Counted from the stretch's first letter, positions 1-7,066 are shown. The stretch is DNA of 12,584 nt from Methanobacterium sp. UBA279 (GCA_002502855.1 DAQK01000034.1:1-12584), one strand, 5' to 3'. Translations and numbers: made by a program. Notes: generated by a model from the sequence alone, not told the origin.

Positions 1-260
1 ACAAAAAAAATACAAGCAAAAAAAACAAAAACTGCCAATGCGAATACAAAATAAACATCAACCTACTAGCAGGCCAACTAAAAAACAACCTATTCCCAAT
101 AATATTCACAGAAAACCCCAAAAAAAGAAAAAAACTATGGAAAAACATCCAAAAAACAATAACACGAAACCTACAAAAAACCAAAAAGAAACCACCCACC
201 CCACGAAAAAACAAAAAACCAAAACGCAAATACCCCTACAACAACAGAAAAAACTTCTAA
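1..260 (+). CDS. Possible C-terminal part of a transposase (partial, enters from left edge)
   Basis: The frame whose codons start at positions divisible by 3 is open from the window edge to a TAA at 258-260, about 85 codons. It encodes a hydrophobic/basic stretch, NLLAGQLKNNLFPIIF, followed by a very Lys/Asn/Arg-rich tail with Trp and Tyr ending NNRKNF. This resembles the basic tails of DDE transposases of archaeal insertion sequences, but no catalytic motif lies inside the window, so the family is not established. A different frame (38-334) is also open but gives only Lys/Thr/Gln/Pro with almost no hydrophobic residues, which is what a chance frame in A/C-rich DNA looks like. The strong shortage of G on this strand matches the 3' part of the insertion sequence at the other end of the window. 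The 152 bases from here to hdrB hold nothing else that I recognise. Confidence 0.35.
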   Translation, partial: KKNTSKKNKNCQCEYKININLLAGQLKNNLFPIIFTENPKKRKKLWKNIQKTITRNLQKTKKKPPTPRKNKKPKRKYPYNNRKNF

Positions 261-379
261 AAACCCAAACAAAACAGAAAAAACCCAAACAAAAAACATC
301 AAAAAATCTTAAATTGACAGAAGTGAAAAAGTAGCGTTAAATGAAAAGGCTCTAAAAATAGATTAGTCTATATAGGGTT

Positions 380-404
380 ATTTTATTTAAAAAATAATAA
401 AGGG
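380..404 (-). terminator. T-rich terminator candidate after hdrB
   Basis: On the minus strand, about 10 bases after the hdrB stop, the transcript would run through TTTATTATTTTTTAAAT. Archaeal transcription commonly ends at such U-rich tracts. No strong hairpin was seen. Confidence 0.4.
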
Positions 405-412
405 GAGAAGTT

Positions 413-1318
413 TTATTCTCCGCCGGTTATTACGTCCAGTTTTGCCAGGGCAGGGTCGGTGCTTATCTGGTGAGCATCTACGGTTATATCATCTTTACTT
501 AATCCCATAGCAAGACCGTAAAGCTGGGCTAAGTGGAATACTGGTATATCGAAGTCTGTTCCGAATTTGTCATTGGTTTCAACTTGCCCTACATCGAATT
601 GTAAGTGGCAGAATGGACAGACATTGACAATGGCATCTGCACCGGCTTCTCTCATGTTGGTTAATTTTTCTCTGGTGAAGTCAGCGGTTACATCCAGATC
701 TCTGGATCTGAGACCTCCGCCTGCACCGCAGCACATCATTTTGTCTTTGTAATCTATTGATTTTGCTCCGGTGAGTTCCACTAATTCATCTAAAATGGTT
801 GGTTTATGAGGATTATCTAGATCTATCTCATCGCTTGGTTTGAGGAAATGACAACCATAGTGAACAGCTACGTTGAGATTTAACGGTTTAACCATTGCTT
901 CAGATAGTTTCTCCAGTCCCACATCATGGTAAAGTATTTCAGCAAAGTGTCTGACGTTGATTTCACCCTTGAATTCTCTGTCCACCTCAGCAAGGACTTT
1001 GTTGATTTTCTCCTTCATCTCCTCATTTTCTTTAAGCATGTGGTTGGCTTCGAAAAGTGAGCCGAAACATCCATTACATTCAGTCATTATGTCATTACCC
1101 TGATCTTCAGCTATGGTTATGTTTCGGGCGGCAATGGATGCCCAGGTGGTTCGATCGAATGACCCGAAAACTCCAGGAGCGGGGCAGCATGATGCTCCTT
1201 CCATATCCTTAAGTCTTATACCTAATTTGTCAAAGAGTATTCTGGTTGATTTTTCGATACCGGGGTATCGGTTGTTCATAATACATCCTAAGAAATATGC
1301 AAATTCTTGTTCAGCCAT
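413..1318 (-). CDS. hdrB: CoB-CoM heterodisulfide reductase subunit B (HdrB)
   Basis: HdrB is the catalytic subunit of the HdrABC complex and reduces the CoM-S-S-CoB heterodisulfide at the end of methanogenesis. It works in the cytoplasm with an electron-bifurcating partner. The 301-residue protein has both CCG domains that bind the two noncubane [4Fe-4S] clusters: C12, C44-C45 and C81/C84 in the first half, and C156, C196-C197 and C234/C237 in the second. Length matches the family. I chose ATG at 1318 because AGGTGAT lies five bases upstream. A GTG nine bases further upstream (1327) is inside that ribosome site and would add only MIN, so it is unlikely. The gene starts 10 bases after the hdrC stop, so the two form one operon in the usual C-B order. 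HdrA is not in the window. Confidence 0.97.
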   Translation of the reverse strand: MAEQEFAYFLGCIMNNRYPGIEKSTRILFDKLGIRLKDMEGASCCPAPGVFGSFDRTTWASIAARNITIAEDQGNDIMTECNGCFGSLFEANHMLKENEEMKEKINKVLAEVDREFKGEINVRHFAEILYHDVGLEKLSEAMVKPLNLNVAVHYGCHFLKPSDEIDLDNPHKPTILDELVELTGAKSIDYKDKMMCCGAGGGLRSRDLDVTADFTREKLTNMREAGADAIVNVCPFCHLQFDVGQVETNDKFGTDFDIPVFHLAQLYGLAMGLSKDDITVDAHQISTDPALAKLDVITGGE

Positions 1319-1328
1319 GTTAATCACC

Positions 1329-2207
1329 TTATTCTAATTCTCCTTTTTCCCAGTTGTAGCCAATGAGATTATCAAAGCCAGTGGCTTTGGTTATTTTTTG
1401 AACTTCTTCCAGTGCTCCGGGGAAGCTGTGAGTGGTTGGTGGTAGTTCATCCAGTCCTACTTGTTTTCTTAGATCCTGGGTTGCTGGGTTTATAGGTACT
1501 GCGTGTCCTGTTTTTAAAACAAATGATCCTACTGCTTTATGGGATTGTGCCATGTATCCTGCCTGGGCAGCATAGTTTCTGACTATTTTTACGATATCCA
1601 CAATCTTAATGCCCCTAGGACATCTTTCCTGACATTCATAACAGGTTGTACACATCCAGAGTGCGTCATCTGATATTACATCATCTTTAAAGCCCATTAA
1701 TGATTTTCTTACTATCTGTCTAATTCGGTATGGGGTTCTTCTTCCAGAAGGACATGCTCCGGTACATGTACCGCACTGGAAACATAATGCCAATGTGTCA
1801 GCACCAGCATCCATTACTTCTTGTTTAAAATTTACATCTATATTATCACGAGTTATTGTATCTTCTTCTCTCCCTTCAAGTAAAGTCATACTATCACTCC
1901 TTTTTGTTTGGGGTTTTTCTTCTTTGGATTTTTCTTCTTTAGATTCGGTTGTTTTTTCAACTGGTTTTTCTGTTTTTTTGGCTTCTTTAGTTTTTTCATC
2001 AGGTGTTACGGCTTTTGTTTCAGTTTCCTTTTCAGGTGCGGTTTCAGCTGGTTTTTCTGATACGTCTTTTGGAGTTTCCGTTGGTTTTGTTTCTTGTTCC
2101 TCTGTTTTCATCTCTGGATCTGGTTGTGGCTGTTCTTCGGTCTTCTTTTGGTTCTCTGACTTGTTTCCCCCACTTAACATATTTTTTAAGCGCTTTAGTT
2201 GTTTCAT
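1329..2207 (-). CDS. hdrC: Heterodisulfide reductase subunit C (HdrC) with a long charged N-terminal extension
   Basis: HdrC carries two [4Fe-4S] clusters that pass electrons from HdrA to HdrB. The ferredoxin-like core begins at residue 107 (MTLLEG) and has two full cluster motifs: C142, C145, C148, C152 and C186, C189, C192, C196. The core alone is 186 residues, close to the usual length of HdrC in this group. Residues 1-106 are an extra low-complexity segment dominated by Glu, Lys, Thr and Pro, with a KTEEQ element occurring twice; it is predicted to be disordered. It is open in frame for its whole length and starts at an ATG (2207) with a stop two codons earlier and only a weak ribosome site (GGCGTGA). 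A much better site precedes M107, so both a 292- and a 186-residue form are possible. The core identification is firm; whether the extension is translated is inference. Confidence 0.95.
   Translation of the reverse strand: MKQLKRLKNMLSGGNKSENQKKTEEQPQPDPEMKTEEQETKPTETPKDVSEKPAETAPEKETETKAVTPDEKTKEAKKTEKPVEKTTESKEEKSKEEKPQTKRSDSMTLLEGREEDTITRDNIDVNFKQEVMDAGADTLALCFQCGTCTGACPSGRRTPYRIRQIVRKSLMGFKDDVISDDALWMCTTCYECQERCPRGIKIVDIVKIVRNYAAQAGYMAQSHKAVGSFVLKTGHAVPINPATQDLRKQVGLDELPPTTHSFPGALEEVQKITKATGFDNLIGYNWEKGELE
1890..1901 (-). promoter_or_regulatory. Internal Shine-Dalgarno site before the canonical HdrC start (M107, ATG at 1889)
   Basis: Inside the long hdrC frame the minus strand reads AAGGAGTGATAGT directly before ATG 1889-1887. 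AGGAG lies seven bases from the ATG, and the site nearly matches the archaeal anti-SD complement AGGAGGTGAT. It is stronger than the site before the upstream ATG at 2207. It marks either the true start, an alternative start, or the ancestral start kept after the extension was added. Confidence 0.7.
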
Positions 2208-2282
2208 TCTCTTTCACGCCCTGATGGTCAATACCAGTCTGTGTGAAAACTTGTAATTTTCATATTTAGGTGTGCTTTATGC

Positions 2283-2292
2283 TATATATAAA
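2283..2292 (-). promoter_or_regulatory. TATA box for the hdrCB operon
   Basis: The minus strand reads TTTATATATA, a near-perfect archaeal TATA box. Transcription would start about 25 bases downstream, near 2,262, giving a leader of about 55 bases to ATG 2207 and about 370 bases to ATG 1889. It lies between the divergent hdrC and phosphatidyltransferase genes. Confidence 0.65.
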
Positions 2293-2395
2293 CGTTGCTA
2301 AAAATTTGCTGAGTGTAACCTTTTAGGTGACATCTTATTGTTTAACGTTTGTTATTTATCTAAAAAGAATGAATAATTAAATCCAAGTAAATAAA

Positions 2396-2917
2396 ATGAA
2401 ATTACAGAAACTACTCCCCTCAATTTTAAGCAGTCTAAGGATCATCCTGGCATTTGTACTGTTTTACACTTTCCTAAACCAGATGATAGTATCTTCGGTT
2501 ATCATCTTCATAATCGCCCTATCCACCGATTATCTGGATGGGTTTATAACCCGAAAGTGGGATGCTGCAACTAACTTGGGAGCATACCTGGACACCATCG
2601 CCGATTTCGTCCTGGTGACCAGCGCCTTTTTAGCCTTTATAATTGCAGGAATATACCCTTACTGGTTGTTAATTCTCATCATATTCATGTTCCTGCAGTT
2701 CATCCTGACATCAGGGATTAAAAAGCCAATCTACGACCCAATCGGGAAGTATTACGGGGCATTCCTTTTTACCAGTGCCGGGGTAACTCTGCTATTACCT
2801 TTAAGTTATATCACCTTACCAGTAAGTTACATCACCAGCATACTGCTGATTTTAATCGTTCTCTTCAGCTTCCTATCCCTATTAACCCGGTATTACTCAT
2901 TATATAAAAAAAATTAA
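2396..2917 (+). CDS. CDP-alcohol phosphatidyltransferase family membrane protein
   Basis: Enzymes of this family swap the CMP of a CDP-activated lipid for a polar alcohol such as serine, inositol phosphate or glycerol phosphate. In archaea they make the head groups of ether phospholipids at the membrane. The signature Dx2DGx2ARx8Gx3Dx3D is present as D45, D48-G49, R53, G62, D66 and D70; only the Ala before Arg is changed, to Thr. The protein has 173 residues and about five or six hydrophobic segments (roughly 8-28, 30-45, 68-85, 88-107, 120-138, 145-165), as expected for the family. The substrate cannot be read from the sequence. ATG 2396 is the only reasonable start, with no clear ribosome site ahead of it. 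A weak TATA-like stretch lies near 2,350. It diverges from hdrC. Confidence 0.85.
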   Translation: MKLQKLLPSILSSLRIILAFVLFYTFLNQMIVSSVIIFIIALSTDYLDGFITRKWDAATNLGAYLDTIADFVLVTSAFLAFIIAGIYPYWLLILIIFMFLQFILTSGIKKPIYDPIGKYYGAFLFTSAGVTLLLPLSYITLPVSYITSILLILIVLFSFLSLLTRYYSLYKKN

Positions 2918-2940
2918 ATCTATTTACATGTAGAGAGGTA

Positions 2941-2976
2941 AAATATTACTATAAAAGGTGAAATACTACTATAAAA
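2941..2976 (+). repeat. 16-base direct repeat before the TGT-like gene
   Basis: AAATATTACTATAAAA at 2941-2956 recurs as AAATACTACTATAAAA at 2961-2976, one mismatch, separated by GGTG. It looks like a short tandem duplication that also copied an AT-rich, TATA-like segment. It falls where the start of the next gene is unclear. Confidence 0.7.
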
Positions 2977-2996
2977 AAAATAAGAGTTACAGATCC

Positions 2997-3728
2997 ATGC
3001 TCGAGATAAGCTTACACGACGGCCCGGCCCGGCTGGGAAAATATGATGGACAGGAAACACCAGGTATACTATCATCAAATACTCCCATTCCATTTATCCC
3101 AGATGAACCCATGCCCTACAACGTGCCTAAACCACTGGCAGAGTTTTCCGTGAATAAAACCCTGGAGATGGCAGAAGAAAGTGGTGAAACTGGCTTGGCA
3201 GTTATCCATGGATCTAAATATCCTGAGCTACGGGTAAGATGTGCTTTAGAGCTTGAAAAACTGGGCAATGATATATTGTTGATCGCCAACCCGGAAGAGC
3301 TTTTAAACCGGCCCATGGACCTCATAAAAATTTTGGTGAAGCTCAGGGAAAACATCAGCCCCAACACCGCTCTGTATTTCCCCTTCGTTAAGACCCCCTT
3401 CATTCCACTCCTAGCCTATCTGGGAGTCGATTTCTTCGGGGCTGATTCAGGTAATTTCTATGCCCAGTTAGGGCAGATGACCACTCCCCACAGGATATAC
3501 GACCTGAAAGACTATGAGCTATACCGGTTCAATCAGAAGGAGTTGAGAAATTATAACCAGAACACAATGGACTTCGTGTTACGGGAAGTCCGGGAAAACA
3601 TCCGGAACAAAACCCTACGAAACCTGGTGGAAGAAAGGTGCTGTTCCTCCACGGAGACCATGACTGCCCTGAGGATCCTGGACCGTGACTATGGGGAGTA
3701 TCTGGATGAATATACTACTCTCTATTAA
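2997..3728 (+). CDS. Short TGT/archaeosine synthase (ArcS)-like protein
   Basis: The protein (243 residues from ATG 2997) resembles the TGT-like region of archaeosine synthase ArcS and archaeosine tRNA-ribosyltransferase paralogs, which act on G15 of archaeal tRNA. Supporting stretches are LEISLHDGPARLGKYDG near the start, the block ALYFPFVKTPFIPLLAYLGVDFF, and the C-terminal ENIRNKTLRNLVEERCCSS followed by ALRILDRDY. It ends there. The C-terminal portion and PUA RNA-binding domain found in full-length ArcS are absent, and I see no CxxC zinc motif. It may work with a separately encoded partner or have another role. The start is uncertain: GTG 2958 would add 13 basic and Tyr-rich residues but overlaps its own GGTG; similarity begins at M14, so ATG 2997 is preferred although its ribosome site is poor. 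It is probably cotranscribed with the phosphatidyltransferase. Confidence 0.7.
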   Translation: MLEISLHDGPARLGKYDGQETPGILSSNTPIPFIPDEPMPYNVPKPLAEFSVNKTLEMAEESGETGLAVIHGSKYPELRVRCALELEKLGNDILLIANPEELLNRPMDLIKILVKLRENISPNTALYFPFVKTPFIPLLAYLGVDFFGADSGNFYAQLGQMTTPHRIYDLKDYELYRFNQKELRNYNQNTMDFVLREVRENIRNKTLRNLVEERCCSSTETMTALRILDRDYGEYLDEYTTLY

Positions 3729-3760
3729 AAAATAAATATACCGCTCTCTATTAAAAAATA
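3709..3760 (+). repeat. 26-base tandem repeat over the stop codon of the TGT-like gene
   Basis: Two adjacent 26-base units, 3709-3734 and 3735-3760, differ at only two positions. They share the exact 17-mer CTCTCTATTAAAAAATA. The first copy contains the last codons and TAA of the gene; the second lies just outside. This is a recent tandem duplication. Confidence 0.85.
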
Positions 3761-3771
3761 GAAATTCAAAT

Positions 3772-4355
3772 TCACTTTTTACTTACTGTTTTAACTAAAT
3801 AATGGAGCAAAGCCACTTCTGAAGTTAACATTGCTTCAAAAACTGTAATGGGCAAGAATATCCTCCACATCCTGAGCAGCAAGCCGCACATCCATAGGAG
3901 GTCCCGGTATTCCTTCCATTTTTTTAAATTCAACCACAGCTAAAATACCTTCTGGTTTAATAACTCTGCTTATCTCCTTCATCACATCTTCTGTTTCATT
4001 ATTTTCCACAAATCCATGCAGGACGTTAGCCATAATGCATAAATCAATGGAATCATCATTTAAAGGGATTTTATCGGTTAAGTCTAGTATCTTCGCCTCT
4101 AAATTCTCTACACCTTTTTCTTGAGCTTCTTGTTCTACGTTTTTCTATTGATTCTGGGTATACGTCCATAGCATAGACTTTACCTTTATCTCCCACAATT
4201 GTTGATGCAGCGAAGGAATTATATCCATCTCCACAGCCTGCATCCAGGAAGATGTCCCCTGATTTTAAACCAGCAATGGCCAATACTTTATCCGAGTTTA
4301 AGACACTCCTAGTTGATTTACCGTGATGAACATGACCCTTTTTTCTTTCCGACAT
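3772..4355 (-). pseudogene. Class I SAM-dependent methyltransferase, broken by two frameshifts
   Basis: The first part (from ATG 4355) carries SAM motif I, FLDAGCGDGYNSFAAS, and the acidic motif II AMDVYPESIE. It then leaves frame at a five-T run at 4140-4144. Reading one base over continues naturally through LDLTDKI, MANVLHGFVENNE, VIKPEGILAVVEFKKM and GPPMDVRL to HYSF. A second shift at the five-A run 3838-3842 restores a sensible C-terminus, EAMLTSEVALLHYLVKTVSKK, ending at TGA 3774-3772. Both defects equal one gained base. Repaired, the protein is about 193 residues, a normal size for small methyltransferases of the Methyltransf_11/25/31 type. The target is unknown. It follows the permease gene by 16 bases with GAGGT ahead of its ATG, so it was the third gene of the ABC cluster. 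It is a pseudogene unless the two indels are sequence errors. Confidence 0.85.
3773..3802 (+). terminator. T-rich termination region for the plus-strand genes
   Basis: CACTTTTTACTTACTGTTTT follows the TGT-like gene by about 45 bases. It overlaps the end of the converging methyltransferase gene, so the two transcripts would meet tail to tail. Confidence 0.3.
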
Positions 4356-4371
4356 GTTTTTTTAACCTCGA

Positions 4372-5634
4372 TTAATTTTCCGCCTTCAACCTGTTCTTGG
4401 AAAACACCACTACACCAATGGCGAAGAGTATCACCGTTAGAATCACACTAACAACCACCGGATAGGCAATCTCGTTCCATCCCCCACCATAAGTCAGTAA
4501 AGAAGTCAGGGCTTTCACTGTATGGGTCCAGGGTAGGAAGGCGTTGAATGGGACGCCGAGTATCTCCACGTCTGGAAGTGGGTAGAAGGCCCCCACCAGG
4601 AAACTCATGGGAACGGTGATGAGAGTACCCAGATTAACCGCCTGCCTGTCATTCTGTACAAAGGCCGCGATTATCATTCCCAATGCAATGGAGGCTATGC
4701 CCCCAATTACACCCACTAAGAGAGACCACAATAATGAATTAATACCTCCCTGCCAGTGAAATCCTATGGCCACCGCCACCACCAAGAGTATAATCACCTG
4801 GACAACCACCACCAGAGACCAGGGAATTAAACCACCGAAGAGGAGGTCGAATCCTCTCATTTTAGAAAGTTTCAGCCGGGCCAGGGTTCCAGTTTCCACC
4901 TCCCGGGTGAGGCTGGCCGCCACCGCGGTAGCTAAGAGAAGAATGGCAAATACGATCATCCCCGGTGCAATGAAGTCGAAGGTGGTGAAGTTCTGGGTCC
5001 CCTCAATGGGCTCCACCTTGGAATTTAAAAACACAGTCGGCTGAGTACCCGGGGTTCCCCGGACGGCGTTTTGAGTATGAATTACAATTTCATCCTGGTA
5101 CTGGGCCAGGACACCCACCAGAATACTCTGGGATACTCCGAAGTTCATAAATCCAGTATCACCACGGATTATTAAAGTCGAGGTAGCATCCGGTGGAGTG
5201 GACTCACTGGCTGCCAGGGGATTGGTGGTGGTCATGATGGTGTGGTTTATGAGCGCCAGTACCGACTCGGAAAAGTTATCCGGTATAATCAGCGCAGCAT
5301 CGATATCCCTCGACTTTAAAAGCTCGTCCGCCTCATTTTCACTCATTTTGGTCACGTTAAAGAGATGTACATCACTATCCTCATATTTAGCATCCTCTAA
5401 AAGTTGGGTAAGGTTGTTTCCAAAATTCACACTCTCACCAGTCGTGGGGAGGGTTACTGGCTTGTCATAATTTACTATGGCCAGTTTATGGGGAGTGTTG
5501 CTCTCTCCCATGCCTCCGAAGGCAAAACCAAATACCAGCATGAAGAATACGGGGAAGAGCATTATGAAGAATAGTCCTTTTCTGTCCCGAACTAATTCCT
5601 TTAAATCTTTAATTGCTATGCTAAAAAACTTCAT
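4372..5634 (-). CDS. ABC-2 type transporter permease
   Basis: This is the membrane subunit of an ABC exporter. The 420-residue protein has the standard ABC-2 layout: one N-terminal helix (about 21-41), a large extracytoplasmic domain (about 45-220) and five C-terminal helices (about 222-241, 265-290, 301-325, 336-352, 390-412). A basic amphipathic start, SIAIKDLKELVRDRKG, precedes helix 1, and the cytosolic loop REVETGTLARLKLSKMRGFDLL after helix 2 is the usual coupling region. ATG 5634 starts two bases after the ATPase stop, with GAGGGAG of the ATPase end serving as ribosome site, so translation is coupled. The substrate is not apparent; relatives export drugs, lipids, peptides or copper-related cargo. 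Confidence 0.92.
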   Translation of the reverse strand: MKFFSIAIKDLKELVRDRKGLFFIMLFPVFFMLVFGFAFGGMGESNTPHKLAIVNYDKPVTLPTTGESVNFGNNLTQLLEDAKYEDSDVHLFNVTKMSENEADELLKSRDIDAALIIPDNFSESVLALINHTIMTTTNPLAASESTPPDATSTLIIRGDTGFMNFGVSQSILVGVLAQYQDEIVIHTQNAVRGTPGTQPTVFLNSKVEPIEGTQNFTTFDFIAPGMIVFAILLLATAVAASLTREVETGTLARLKLSKMRGFDLLFGGLIPWSLVVVVQVIILLVVAVAIGFHWQGGINSLLWSLLVGVIGGIASIALGMIIAAFVQNDRQAVNLGTLITVPMSFLVGAFYPLPDVEILGVPFNAFLPWTHTVKALTSLLTYGGGWNEIAYPVVVSVILTVILFAIGVVVFSKNRLKAEN

Positions 5635-5636
5635 TT

Positions 5637-6578
5637 TTACTCCCTCAACCTGGTCCCTGTTAGATCAATAAATACGTCTTCCAGGGTATTCTGGCGTACT
5701 GATAGGTCCGCCATACGCGCTCCTACCTCTTCAATACCATCCATGATCTTGGGAAGCTTGCCCACGGCATTTAACGCCCGTAGGTTGATTATTCCTTCTA
5801 CTTCCAGGACGGATAGTACATTTTCCATTTCTTCAAGCTTTCCTATAACCTTCCCATTCATAAGAGCATCGGTGAGGGTTATTTCCACTATGTCTCCCCC
5901 TCCAATTTCCTTTTTAAGGTTTTCGGGAGTGTCCAGTTTAAGGAGTTTACCATGATCTATTATGGCCACCCGATCCGAGAGCCTATCTGCCTCGTCCATG
6001 AGGTGGGTGGTGAGTATGACTGTTTTTCCCTCATCATCACGTAGGGAGATGATGTACTCCCAGAGCACACGGCGTGACTGGGGATCCAGTCCTTCGGATG
6101 GTTCGTCCAGGAGCACAATCTCTGGCTGGTGAACCACTGCCAGAGCCAGGTTCAAACGGCGCTTCATTCCCCCAGATAGATTTCTGACCAGTACGTTTGC
6201 CTTATCTGTTAAGAAGAGATCCTCAAGTAGTTTACCGATCCTCTGCTTCAAAACATCCTTGGGAACTTCGTACATATCGCCCATGAGTTTAAAACATTCC
6301 TGGCAGGTGAGATTGTCCCATAGAACTATTTCCTGGGGACAAACACCGATAGCTGCCTTGTCGAATTTCTCCATATCCTGACCGTCGATTATTACCTGGC
6401 CGCTGGTGGGTTTCAGTAACCCCACCATCATGTTGATAGAGGTGGTTTTGCCAGCGCCATTGGGGCCTAAAAAACCAAAAACCTCCCCCTTCTTTATCTG
6501 CAAACTCAGTCCATCCACCGCCTTAAAGCCATCAAATTCCCGGGTGATATCCTGAGTTTCTATGATGTAATCAGCCAT
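5637..6578 (-). CDS. ABC transporter ATP-binding protein (DrrA/CcmA-like)
   Basis: This is the ATPase that drives the adjacent permease. All nucleotide-binding motifs are intact in 313 residues: Walker A GPNGAGKTT (38-46), Q-loop Q82 in VCPQE, signature LSGGM (134-138), Walker B IVLLDE (154-159), D-loop GLDP and H-loop H192 in LTTHLMDEAD. The C-terminal 90 residues after KLLKLDTPENLKKEIGGGD form the accessory domain common in DrrA-type export ATPases and end in LEDVFIDLTGT. It is the first gene of the ATPase-permease-methyltransferase cluster on the minus strand. ATG 6578 has no strong ribosome site. A TATA-like element lies about 65 bases upstream. Confidence 0.95.
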   Translation of the reverse strand: MADYIIETQDITREFDGFKAVDGLSLQIKKGEVFGFLGPNGAGKTTSINMMVGLLKPTSGQVIIDGQDMEKFDKAAIGVCPQEIVLWDNLTCQECFKLMGDMYEVPKDVLKQRIGKLLEDLFLTDKANVLVRNLSGGMKRRLNLALAVVHQPEIVLLDEPSEGLDPQSRRVLWEYIISLRDDEGKTVILTTHLMDEADRLSDRVAIIDHGKLLKLDTPENLKKEIGGGDIVEITLTDALMNGKVIGKLEEMENVLSVLEVEGIINLRALNAVGKLPKIMDGIEEVGARMADLSVRQNTLEDVFIDLTGTRLRE

Positions 6579-6637
6579 ATAAATCCGCTATTGCTTACTC
6601 CAATTTTAGATTCTTAATTTTATTTGATAATCACTGC

Positions 6638-6649
6638 TATTATATTTTG
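6638..6649 (-). promoter_or_regulatory. Probable TATA element for the ABC cluster
   Basis: The minus strand reads CAAAATATAATA about 60-71 bases ahead of the ATPase ATG. A start near 6,618 would give a leader of about 40 bases. Confidence 0.4.
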
Positions 6650-6690
6650 TTCTATGATGGAATTCCCAGTTTCCGGGTAAAAAATCCAAG

Positions 6691-6698
6691 TTATAATA
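6691..6698 (+). promoter_or_regulatory. Probable TATA element for the 97-residue protein gene
   Basis: TTATAATA lies about 40 bases ahead of ATG 6735. A start near 6,718 would leave a short leader that still contains GGGTG just before the ATG. It diverges from the ABC promoter. Confidence 0.35.
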
Positions 6699-6734
6699 AA
6701 AGGAAAAGACAAAATAGTAAGAAAGGGTGTCCAG

Positions 6735-7028
6735 ATGATGAAGATGATTGAAAAAATCGAGATCACCATGATGAACGAAACCGTCCACAACTTCCGCAAA
6801 GGAGAATTCGGAGTCCAAAATATTGAGATCGATGAAAGTAGAGGTTTTATAGAAATTGAGTATGGTGTCCAGGAAGGCGGGGAAATGAAGGTGCTTATAC
6901 CACTTCAAAACGTGGAGAAATGCGAGTTTATGGTGAAGATGACGGATGAAAGCAAGAGTAAGGAGAAGAAAGCCCGTCCCCCAAATATTAAAAAAGATCA
7001 GAAACACCAACATCCAACAAAAAAATAA
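6735..7028 (+). CDS. Small hypothetical protein with acidic core and basic tail
   Basis: I do not recognise a family. The 97-residue protein starts at ATG 6735, five bases after GGTG, which decides this start over the adjacent ATG 6738. Residues 1-67 look like a small alternating beta-strand domain (KIEITMMNETVHNF, GVQNIEIDESRGFIEIEYG, KVLIPLQNVEKCEFMV). The last 30 residues are a Lys/Pro/His-rich tail with no structure. There is no signal peptide or membrane segment. The opposite strand has a longer open frame over the same place, but its Phe/His/Leu-rich translation is a mirror of this gene and runs into the divergent promoter region. It is isolated between two minus-strand units. Confidence 0.6.
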   Translation: MMKMIEKIEITMMNETVHNFRKGEFGVQNIEIDESRGFIEIEYGVQEGGEMKVLIPLQNVEKCEFMVKMTDESKSKEKKARPPNIKKDQKHQHPTKK

Positions 7029-7047
7029 CTAGCTGATCCACAATTCC

Positions 7048-7054
7048 AAAAAAA
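7048..7054 (-). terminator. T7 terminator candidate after the TPR gene
   Basis: About 13 bases past the stop of the TPR gene the minus strand reads CCTTTTTTTGG. A seven-T tract is a good archaeal termination signal. It lies between two converging genes. Confidence 0.45.
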
Positions 7055-7066
7055 GGTGAAGAGAGG

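Noticed and set aside
38..334. A 98-residue open frame of Lys, Thr, Gln and Pro
   Set aside because: Almost no hydrophobic residues; it is what A/C-rich DNA gives by chance. Another frame in the same DNA looks more like protein.
1318..1327. GTG at 1327 as the hdrB start
   Set aside because: It lies inside the AGGTGAT ribosome site that serves ATG 1318.
1795..2256. A 153-residue plus-strand frame rich in Ser, Phe and Val
   Set aside because: It is the mirror of the Glu/Lys/Thr-rich part of hdrC and starts inside the iron-sulfur region of the real gene.
6606..7013. A 135-residue minus-strand frame opposite the 97-residue gene
   Set aside because: Phe/His/Leu-rich mirror composition, no ribosome site, and it overlaps the ABC promoter region. 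The plus-strand gene has a ribosome site and balanced composition.
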